Assembly: GCA_963682175.1 (NCBI GenBank) | Contig: OY821777.1 | Span: forward strand, 14,590,001 to 14,654,000 | Direction: 5' to 3' | Length of the DNA stretch: 64,000 bases | Source: Triglochin maritima | Lineage: Eukaryota; Streptophyta; Magnoliopsida; Alismatales; Juncaginaceae | In this document: piece by piece, positions 55,032-64,000 of the stretch | How positions within the stretch are numbered: position 1 is the stretch's first letter | Layout of the letters: each line of letters starts with the position of its first letter | The notes under the pieces: model-generated | Database searches by the model: none | The model's input: the letters and a program-made list of their open reading frames with translations, nothing else | What the model was told of the DNA's origin: nothing | Position numbers and translations under genes: made by a program

Positions 55032-57655
55032 TAGGTGGTATTTGTGCACAAGAAACCACTAGAAAATGGATTATGTGGTCAAAGGGAAAACAAACAAAAA
55101 TAAACACAAGAGAAAATTAATTTTCTTTTAACTAAGATTTTGTTGTTTGTGCAAGTTACTGGAATCCAATGGAAAATTAAAAAAAATCATTAACTGTTAT
55201 TTCCGAAAATTTGATATTGTATGTAAATATTGTATATATAAATGTGATGTATGAAAATATTATATATATACGTTTTGTTGAAGAGTAAATTAATTAATAT
55301 ATAAGATTAAATTTTGAATAATATTTTATTTTAACAAGATAATATGAAGTTTAAGATGTATTTTTAATATTTATTATCTAGTTTTATGATATAATTTTGG
55401 AACATGTTGTCATGGTTTTTAAAAAATAATCATATTGTTTAATTTTAAAAATATGATCTTTATGTTTTTGTAGTTAAATTTTATGTAATAAAATAATTAT
55501 TAAATAAGTTTAATAGAAGTGTACATTTTTTACAACTTTCCTACACTTTTCGTTGGTTTCCTGTGGGGGTATGAGAAACTGATGGAAAAGATTTCAGTAC
55601 ATTTCGGATCGTAGAATGAAAGAGAATGATTTTTTTTTCTTTTCTATGACAGACACAAACACTAGGAAAAGTTCTAGTCAAAGAAAAATATTTTTCATTT
55701 GTTTACAGGTGCACAAACATCCCCCTGGTCTATATAAAAAGTAATCATAACTTTTTTGGTATTTTTTTGCACCCCGACTAGCTTAACGAGTCACATGAAC
55801 AAATATCAATTTACCCCAATATAAGTCAAAACTCCAATTTCAAAATTTTAGTTCAAGAATACATTTACCCAATTGTCGTCTTTTTGGAACATAGTGCAAC
55901 TGTTTTTGTTCTCGTAAAGAGCAAGGCTATAGTTGTAGACTCTAAGAGATGTCTACCTTGACATGTTAAGTGACGAAAGATGATAATCATCAATCAAATG
56001 TTTTTTCCTTGTTGTTGAAATTCATAATATCAAATACATCATCAATCAAATGCTTGAGATTCATAATATCAAAAAACAATTAGCAATCTCATTGTTGAAA
56101 TGGTTTTGATGATGTATTTTGACCGACTTCAGTCGAAAAAAGCAGTTGCAATATATTTACTTGAAAGAAAAAATGGAGGTGATTTTCCGCGAGTAGTATC
56201 TTAAATCACCAATGTTTTATACAAATTTTCTCCCCCTGGCTAATATCATATAAATTGTGTCATCCTCACAGAAATCCTGACACCACCCTTGGTAATAAGT
56301 GGCATTCCCAAGGAGTACGCTCAATATATGAAGAGCATGAAGTAGTGTAAAAGATATGAAGATTTTAGATTATATTAGTAGATCCAAATACGGATAATTG
56401 ATACTATATGTCAAGAATTGGAGCATGAGAGGTCGATAAGTCGATTACACTGTCAAACACGATTTAGTATTATCTCAGTTGCCTAATTTGACGAAGTGCT
56501 ATCATCCTAGTTTCCTCATAGCAGATTAGCAGGAAACAATTTGTAAAATTCTATTCTCTATGGTTTGTAGCACCTTTTATATTATTAATGAAACCACCTA
56601 AGTATCAAAAAATATATTATCAGTTACGCTTTTACATCATACCTATCTTTCAAAACTCATTATAGACAGACAGATAAATAGATGGCCAGATAGATTCACA
56701 CTTTCTTCTCAACGTCAAATCGTTAGGGTTTTCTCTCATCGGTAAAGAAGAGTCCACGACATGTTGTTCAACAGGAGGTTTTAGTGCGTTGTAGGTTGTG
56801 TTTGGAACTTTGGTTCTTTCTGTTTTTGGTACCCAAGTGAGTGTCTGTGCACGTGGAAACATATAGGAACGAAAATAATTTATGTTGATCAAAATTTGTC
56901 ATAGTGTTTGGGTAAGTCTCAGAAAAATAAAATATTTTCTTTATTCTTTAATCTAACGTCCAAAATGTACTGAAATCTTTTTCCTCGATTTCTATTGAAA
57001 ATCAATAGAAAGTACAGCAAAGTTATAAAAAATACACATATCTATCAAACTTATTTAATATTTTTTATTACATAAAAATTCAACTACACAATATTAAAAT
57101 CATTTAAAAAATTAAACAATATGATTATCTTATAAAAAATAATGACAATATGTTATAAAATTATACCATAAAACTAGATAATAAATATTAACTATAAGAA
57201 TACGTCTTGAACTTCATATCGTCTTGTTAAAACAAAATTCTAAATAAAATATTATTCAAATTATAATTTAGTGTATTGTTTAAAAGTGTATGATTACGAC
57301 AATCATATTACTTAATTTACAACAAGAAAAATGTATATAATATATAATTCACATATCACATTTTTGAGTTAAATTAAACTAAAATGTGCAATGCATATTT
57401 AAATTTTAACGTACAACATATTTTTCACAATAAAATTATACATTTTACATACAAATTTTACAAATAATATCAAATTTCCGTAAATAATAGTTGATTAATT
57501 CAGTTTTTTATTTTTCAGTAGTTTTAATGATTTGCACAAACAATAGAATCTTAATCAAAATGTAACTGATTTCCTTTCAATTCTATTTTCCGTTGGTTTT
57601 ACTTTAACCACGCAATCCATTTTCTGGTAGTTTTCTATAGACAAATACCACCTAA
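55032..57655. mobile_element. Large inverted-repeat element, ~700-bp arms, 2.6 kb
   Basis: Begins TAGGTGGTATTTGT and ends ACAAATACCACCTA, perfect 14-bp inverted ends. The arms (about 55032-55620 and 56960-57655) pair imperfectly throughout. Shared words include AGAAAATGGATT, TAAGATTxTxTTGTTTGTGCAA, GAAGTT(T/C)AAGA and AATGTACTGAAATC. The ~1.3-kb centre has no recognised gene; a minus-strand open frame at 56650-56892 is unremarkable. Long arms suggest a non-autonomous Mutator-like or foldback element. No TSD could be set with confidence. Confidence 0.75.
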
Positions 57656-58500
57656 GAATCCCATCACATGCTCCAAACAACAAGGTGGGAGGACTGGCTT
57701 TTCAGCTTGTCACGCTTCACCACGCTTTCTCGGAACTTATAAGTTATAACTATTGAGATTCATTCCATTAAATAATGAAAAGCAATAAAAGTTTCTAAAA
57801 CTAGATCCAAGAGGATGAGGATTAAGGTCTCAAAAGATACAGATAGTCCGTATCCATTTTTTTAAAGATGTGAATATTTTTTCCATATCCTGGTGGATAC
57901 AGATATTATACAAATATCGGTTTCTCATTTTTACGACTACGACTATGAATACATATACAAATATTGGTTTTTGAAATTTGTGTAAATAAAGATATGGATA
58001 TGACATTTTCAATTTTGGCCAATATGGATATGGATATCCGCAGGATTGATATAATTTTATACTTATATATGTTTAAAGTAGTGATTTTATCATGATTTCT
58101 TTTAAAAACTTAAAATGTTACTACTACACATAAAATTTGTTACATTTCGAAACTAGCATAGTTAATATAAAATTTTATCCAATTTAAGAAGTAAAAAATT
58201 ATGTGAATTACCATGATATACACTCATAATGTATATTAATTTACACTGTATTTATCCTTTTTTATCTTCGTTTATAAAATATTCATTCCATGTTCGTATC
58301 CATTTTTAAGGATATGGATACACATTTTTCATATCCGAGGTGATACATATTTGTATCCGCAAATCAAATATGAATATGAGAATACCCATATCCGATTCAT
58401 ATTCAATTTGTTTGAGGATGGATAGAAACGGAAACTCTTATCTTTCATGTGTTGGTGATTTTAGTGTCATCGATTCATTTTAGTCGTAATGTGATTTACT
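57656..58500. repeat. Region rich in GGATATGGATATCC-type words
   Basis: Between 57830 and 58440, GGATATGGATA, CCATATCC, TATCCGCA and related words recur on both strands at the two ends of the region around an AT-rich centre. This may be a low-complexity MITE like the one at 27575-28072, though no terminal repeat or TSD was found. No gene is present. Confidence 0.45.
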
Positions 58501-58514
58501 TGAGACCGATGCGA

Positions 58515-59210
58515 TCTATTGTTAGGCTCGGAAACGAGTTTGGGTAGTGCGGAGTGCACGCTTGTTGAGCTAACGGTTTATCGACCACGAATATGGAGTA
58601 GGGTCGAGGGGGCTGCGCCCCCTCGCGGGGTCGAGGGGCGGAGCCCCTGCGGGGTCCAAGGGGCAGAGCCCCTGGCTGGGATCCCGCTGCCAGGTCAGCG
58701 GGCGGGGTTCGGGGCAGCGCCCCGAAAGCTCTTCGGAAAATCCATATTAATTTTCATTTGATTTTATGTATTTCCGTTTGAGTGGATAATACCAACCCAA
58801 AAGGTGCTTGTGTAACCGCCAACCACCATTCTGCTTTATAAGAGAAATTCGGTACTCAAAACAGATATACGAAAATTCATACTCCTTCTCTACTTTTCTG
58901 ATCGAAGTTCATATTGCCTGAACGAGATTGTTCCTTCTCAGGATTATCCCAGCAAGGTATTCGTGCAACCCGGGCAGTGTAAAAGGGTCGAATAATCTTG
59001 TTCGGAAAGTGATTCGTACACGATCTGAGAAGAATCCAGGATTATCACCACCCCAAGTCTCCAACATCATGGAAATCATCACTAGTGCAGAATATGAAAT
59101 AAATGTCACGATATATACAACAAAGTATCTCTTCCGGTCGCAGAGGATGGAAATGGAATCCATCGTGTGTGTTACGAGTCCTATTTTCCTTCAACTAGGA
59201 GTAGTTTAAA
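58515..59210 (+). mobile_element. Copia-like LTR and leader debris
   Basis: After the GC hairpins come TGCTTTATAAGAG (TATA-like, about 58830-58845), then a leader-like stretch with GTATTCGTGCAACCCGGGCAGTGTAAAAGGGTCGAATAAT (about 58957-58996), familiar in style from Copia LTRs. No TSD, partner LTR or coding domain was found, so the assignment is tentative. Confidence 0.3.
58600..58730. repeat. String of GC hairpins
   Basis: Four short hairpins share the form GGGGC-N-G-N-GCCCC: GGGGGCTGCGCCCCC (58608-58622), AGGGGCGGAGCCCCT (58634-58648), AGGGGCAGAGCCCCT (58659-58673) and CGGGGCAGCGCCCCG (58710-58724). A fifth, CCCGCTG...CAGCGGG (58684-58702), lies among them. They are spaced at 25-50 bases and are the most GC-rich 130 bp outside the LTRs and PIF ends. 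Confidence 0.9.
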
Positions 59211-61235
59211 CCATTTTCAACACTTGAGAGGTTTGGGGGAGGGGGTGATTTTGTGGAAGTACGAGAGTTCTAGCATAAAATTACTAAAGGGACTTAACGG
59301 TGTTAAGGTGGAAGTGTACTAAAATAATTCTTCGATTTTACAAGTGTACAAGGTAATAAGACACTTTTTGAAGTTTATCCAAACAAAAATCTCATTTATA
59401 AATTTATCCCTTTATTTTGTTGTTGGAAGGAAGCGAGAATTTTGAATTGGATAGACCTAGAGTATGGAAAGGGATTATATTTGTAGTTTGCAGATGGACT
59501 AAAGAGTGTTGCTTTTATATTGAGGAGCTATCTAATTTTAGAAATCAACTTAAAAGGGTGATCTTACATATTACATATGTAATGATTGATTGGTACAAAG
59601 TGGATTTATGTTATTGTTTGGTTCTACGTGAGGGTGACTCAGGTGTGTTTGGTTTATAGGAAATGGAAGAACTTCAAAACTCAATGTCATTGTTTTTTTT
59701 TGGAATTTGGGGTAGAAGTTGGGAAGCTCATTCCAATATCTACTTTGTAAGGTCGTAAAACTCTTAAAACTGGTTTTCCTAGAATTTCCTAAAATTTCTT
59801 TCAAATGATTCATCAGAAAATTTTAGAAGCATAGTACTCTCACTTCTAGAATGTTTTCCTTCAAACCAATCATGCCTTTTAAAGGAAGTAGTGGATGTGC
59901 CTTCTCAATGGGTGAATCATCTGAAAATTTCTACGTAACTCTAATTTCCAAACTAGAATTATAACATTTCTATGCAAACCAATCAATACCTAAGTGGAGG
60001 AGGGAAACCATTAGCATAAATAATATAACAAACAATTTAGTAAGTAACAGATTATTGAAAAATGAACATTTCAGTAAGTGGAGATATGTCAGTTGGTAGA
60101 TACCGACTTTTGGATTAGCAAAGATAAAATTTGATTTCTTTGAAAACCCCTAAATTGAATTGAAAAATATGAACCCAAATTGCTATGTAAAAACATGAAC
60201 CTTTAAGAAAAAAGAGAATTGGAAAACATAAAATTGAAATTAAAGATTGTGTGTTTCCGTATTCATATCACACTAAAGTATAATGAGATTCAAAATTTAT
60301 AACTTATCTCAAACAAGAGAAAGAAACATTAACTTATGCATTTCATGGATATCTACGATACACTTCCTATGGTAACTAGATTCATGAATTATGTCAACAA
60401 ACAGTACGAGTTGCAAGGTACATAGGTCAAGGTTTCTTGATTCCCTTATCCATCCCAAGACTAAGTTATTTTAACCATTTGCCTACGTTCACGTGAAATA
60501 TCCACTTGTACGTGTCTTTGCACCTCCATGATATCTATTCCATCCTGTATATGATCAGTAGTGCAAGACTTCATAACCACACAGGAGATCTCATCAAATC
60601 TAAATAAGTGTAAGTGCTTTTAATTAATATACTTCTCTAGAAAGATAAGTACAAGCTAAATTCCGACCAAATAATATCTTGTAGTTCAAGAGTTATATAT
60701 ATCTGGTGTTAAGATGAATACTAATGTCTGGGTTATCCTATTGATAATTTTTGAAATAAATTAACTATGGGATATCCTTCCATGAATCGGCAAATTCCTA
60801 TCCTTCGGAAGAAGAAAAAATACTTGATTCCTAAGTATATGAACTTCCACTTTTACCCAATAATTGCAGTTTTGTTATATGACGTGTTGATAGCACCAAA
60901 TTCAACACTACTGCTTCAGTTTAGAAAACTTTAAACCAAACCCTGTCATTATGCAGCCAGTTAGAACGTTCTAATACTATTCATTACAAGCACATATAGA
61001 TAAAATCAGGGGCAATTGAGATCTAGGCCCCAAGACCAGTCCAGTCATGAAATTAACAAATAAATTGTAAGCTAACTTTATAGGTTGTGTCCCACTAGCA
61101 CAAACAAATTATAGCCATATTAAGTGTTATTAAGTATATATATTTAAGTGATATGTACAAATTTGTAGACTGGACCCGTCCCTCAAGATGGTCGGCACCA
61201 ATTTTACCCATAAAAGACTTACTAGATGCTCTATT
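59211..61235. other. AT-rich intergenic stretch, nothing recognised
   Basis: Short frames only (for example 59417-59659 plus), without motifs. GTCAGTTGGTAGATACC near 60090 resembles a tRNA A box, which is weak on its own. No repeat structure supported. Confidence 0.45.
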
Positions 61236-61239
61236 AATA

Positions 61240-61405
61240 TTGTTGGATTTTTGGCCTTAATCCATATTTTGATAATGTAATTTAACCTAATCTTAATTAG
61301 GACATGTAGATTAGCACATGTAGTATAATAATATATATGTTGTATTTTCCTAACATCTACAGGTGATCAAGACTCAAGAAATAAGAAAAATCAAGTCAAG
61401 ACATG
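61240..61405 (+). mobile_element. 5' fragment of a SIRE-like Copia LTR
   Basis: GTTGGATTTTTGGCCTTAATC followed by ATTTTGATAATG matches the opening of the LTR at 33345-34625 (read on its minus strand). The fragment is cut at 61405 by the Tat/Athila-type LTR. Confidence 0.5.
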
Positions 61406-62639
61406 TGATGAGAATTAAATTTGTACTGCAAGTGCACGGCGTCAATGAAGACGTGACAAATACGGGTCGAACGCAAGGAGGGAGATATCTTGTTATTTTT
61501 GTGATTTTCGATTAAGAGAAAGGAAGAGAGAGAAATAAGTTTGGTTTTGAGATTTTTGGTTTTTAATTTTCTAAGCATGAAACATGAACAAATAAAACTA
61601 AAATAAGAACAAAGATGGTGAATTCCGTTGGGTGGAGGTTTAGATATCGGGTTTAGATTAAAGAATTCAGAAACTTATAATAAATCATATTAGTTATGAA
61701 GCATTACATGATAAATGATTCAACATAAACTCAAGTAATCAAAATATACTAACACGAAATTAAAATAATAACTTTATTCTCTTATCATCACCCTAAATCC
61801 GTCACCTCCACCCTTTGGAAAGAGTTAGAAACTCATAGATGGAGGGAAGGAGAAGGGGTCCTAGAGGAATTACAAAAGAAAACTAAAAACAAGAAATAAA
61901 AGACAGAATTTTATTACTAAAACTATGGAACAAAACAAGAACTAAGAATTTAAAACTAAGGTTAAAATTCAGAAGATCCTCTACAACATCGTTTCAGGGC
62001 TATTTATAGCCGATACAAGGGACTTAGGTATAAAATAGGAAAGTACACGCGTCAACACGCAACCGGTAAAAATTTTAGAGCATGTATCTAATTTTGTGCG
62101 GCGGATTCGCCGCATTTTGTACATAAGGTGCGGCGGATTCGCCACCTTTTTAGCTCCGATTCAATCCGGATTTTTCCTGTGTGTTTATTGTATGATTTTA
62201 ATATCCTTTGCGCGTCTGGATTGATTCTTTCATTTCTTTTGAGCTCCGACTTTATTTCATTATATATTTGGAGATCCACATTGATTTTTCTTTAGATTTT
62301 CTCCATAATTAATAAAAGCTACTCGTAATTTGCAGTTAGGTCCTTGGCTTTTTGCAATTAAGTCATTGTCTACTTTTGTGCTTAAGTCCTTGTCCTTTTT
62401 GTAATTAGGTCTTGAATGCTTTTATGCTCGGATGCATTTCCATTTGAAACCCGATAATCTTGAACTTGGTCTTTATGACAGGAATGAGTCTCTTGCACGC
62501 ATTTATGCTCGGGATATGAGTAATTTGCATTCAGGTCCATGTATTCTGTAAATAAGACTAAACACATACCTTAGTAGCATTTATTGATATAAAATTAATC
62601 TAAATGAAAGACATATGATGCAATGTATGCAATGCATCA
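61406..62639 (-). repeat. 3' LTR of a Tat/Athila-type element, 1234 bp, minus strand
   Basis: On the minus strand it begins TGATGCATTGCATACATTGC and ends CTCATCA, matching the LTR at 11683-12867 throughout, with a TATA box near 62008-61999. It has the same GCGGCGGATTCGCCGC-type motif (62098-62150), here with an extra G. The purine-rich GGTGTAGGGGTATT directly before it is a likely polypurine tract, marking this as the 3' LTR. ACATG at 61401-61405 should be one half of its TSD; the partner lies outside the window. Confidence 0.8.
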
Positions 62640-64000
62640 AATACCCCTACACCTAGATTTTGCTAGTCCCTAGCAAAACAGAATATAAGAGAAACTGAAA
62701 ACAGGGAAATCCTAACTCACTTTCGTAGGAATCACGGTTGCACTTAGCACGTGCAACAAGCCTTTAAACCCCCAAGTTTTCTTAGAGGACGAGTTTTGTC
62801 TCGTGAGGGTTTTCAGTTGACACACCCACAAAGTCTTAATTCAACATTTCATTAATAGCTCTCAATATCTCCACCTTAACCTCATACATCTTACTTAGAA
62901 TTCTTGCATGCTTATTATATAAGTCTAACCCATAAAAAAATCTGACTTGGTCTTCATTCCTCCAATATTCACACGACTAACCCTTCTACACATGTTATCA
63001 CTTAAATTATTTTGCACGCCTCCTCTGGTGGTGAAGTATCATTCGGATCAACCATGACATGAATCATTCTTTTAGCTTTAGGCCTTGAGTATCTTAAAGT
63101 ATTTTTTTCCTTTTTCCGTGATTCAACACATTTGCTTTTTCTGACACTTTTACCCTTTTTGCATTCGTGTAGCGAGTTTGGTCGATAATCCCGAGCTGGC
63201 AGACTCAAGTTACCGGGTTTTAAGATACCCCTACGGACCAGTGCGTCAAAGGCTTGGGCTTTTGTAATCATTTTGCAAAATGTGCTTTCCTCACTTTATT
63301 CCTTTATTTTTACTTTTATTTTCCTCAAGGCTTAATTGCTATTAGAAGTCCACACTTCCTGGTATATTTTCCTCAACCTCTGCTTTTTATCAACCACTTC
63401 AAAGATTTGATTCATCCAATTTAAGTGCATACATGTCTTAAAGGGTAATGAGTTATTTCTTTGGAACTTAGATGTATGTCCTAGTTTTTACAAGCAGAAC
63501 TATATAATAAGGAACAAAAACTCAATGCAATTTGTACTCGGGTTTTGGTGGTTCAATCTTAAGTTATGTCATGGAACATTGATTTTTTAAACAAAAATAT
63601 ATATAGATAGATAGGTACATAAACACCCCCCACACCTAAATCATGCATTGTCCTCAATGTATGCAAATATAAAGCAAATGCACTTATTACCTGGGTGAAC
63701 TGCGGTGGAGGGATGAAATTTGTTCAGAGTCAACCATAATCAGAACTGGATTGAATGTCACCATGTTGGTGCATGTATCCAGTTGAATTGTTCCCCATGT
63801 TGCCCTGAGGTAAAGGTTCCACACCTCTCACATGTATTGATTCTCTTGTTTGTTCGAGTGATGGTGGTTGGGTAGAAGAATTACTCCCCTTTTTCTTACT
63901 TCCTTTTTGATTTTGTGATGATTTATTTGATTCAGAAATCTTATAAATACGCGATCTCATCACAACATCACTTTGATTGCATACTATTTCTGGCTCATTA
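62640..64000 (-). mobile_element. Internal 3' region of the Tat/Athila-type element, continues past the window
   Basis: Sequence upstream (minus strand) of the 3' LTR. It holds the CCCCCACACCTAAATCATGCATTGTCC block (about 63626-63652), common in the non-coding parts of Tat/Athila elements. Two minus-strand open frames, 63271-63002 (89 codons, Lys/Arg-rich middle) and 63963-63730 (77 codons, Ser/Gln/Asn-rich), match no domain I recognise. No gag or pol motif is visible here. Confidence 0.5.

Noticed and set aside
58519..58761. 80-codon frame across the GC hairpins
   Set aside because: Open only because of GC-rich repeats; the peptide has no family features.

Overview
This is plant nuclear DNA, almost certainly from an angiosperm (dicot or monocot cannot be settled from this window). 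Three things point there: intron-containing genes of plant families (GH95 alpha-L-fucosidase, DUF620, formin FH2), plant-type LTR retrotransposons primed by initiator tRNA-Met or tRNA-Asp, and many PIF/Harbinger, hAT, CACTA and MULE-like remnants. Only two host genes look functional. One is the 5' half of an alpha-L-fucosidase 2 (FUC95A-type) gene on the minus strand (coding exons 5732-5555, 4830-4685 and 1138-234, continuing off the left edge). The other is a complete three-exon DUF620 gene on the plus strand (48225-50467). A third host-derived piece, a formin FH2 exon fragment at 6270-6989, looks like a relic.

Layout. 1-5.9 kb: FUC95A, whose 3.5-kb second intron holds a LINE insertion with a 16-bp target-site duplication (TSD) and a PIF/Harbinger transposase fossil. 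6.3-7.1 kb: FH2 relic and a CGGTCCGG-rich patch. 7.1-18.0 kb: a minus-strand Ty3/gypsy chromovirus (Tekay/Del-like) with a 2.3-kb 5' LTR and a truncated 3' LTR. Its gag is split by a 3.3-kb Tat/Athila-type element (11683-14961, TSD TGCTT). 18.3-20.4 kb: a solo LTR related to the chromovirus LTR. 20.6-22.3 kb: Copia-like LTR debris and a PIF ORF1 fossil. 24.6-26.2 kb: three nested inverted-repeat elements. 26.8-28.1 kb: a PIF-like MITE and a hAT-like MITE. 30.4-31.2 kb: a foldback. 32-35.2 kb: a CACTA fossil split by a SIRE-like LTR. 38.9-41.0 kb: a second solo LTR. 41.7-42.4 kb: a TRIM inserted inside an older TRIM. 42.9-47.6 kb: two PIF/Harbinger elements, one carrying an ORF1 relic and the other a transposase relic, each with a long poly-C tract. 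48-50.5 kb: DUF620 gene. 52.1-53.2 and 55.0-57.7 kb: two long inverted repeats. 58.6-59.2 kb: a string of GC hairpins in Copia-like debris. 61.4-64 kb: the 3' end of another Tat/Athila-type element on the minus strand.

The genes do not form a pathway; the window is two genes in a bed of nested transposable elements. The most unusual signal is a 10-bp palindrome, CGGTCGACCG, in dense arrays inside four LTRs (two superfamilies) and also inside a hAT-like MITE. All coordinates, splice sites and TSDs were read by eye. Family names rest on recognised motifs and were not checked by database search.
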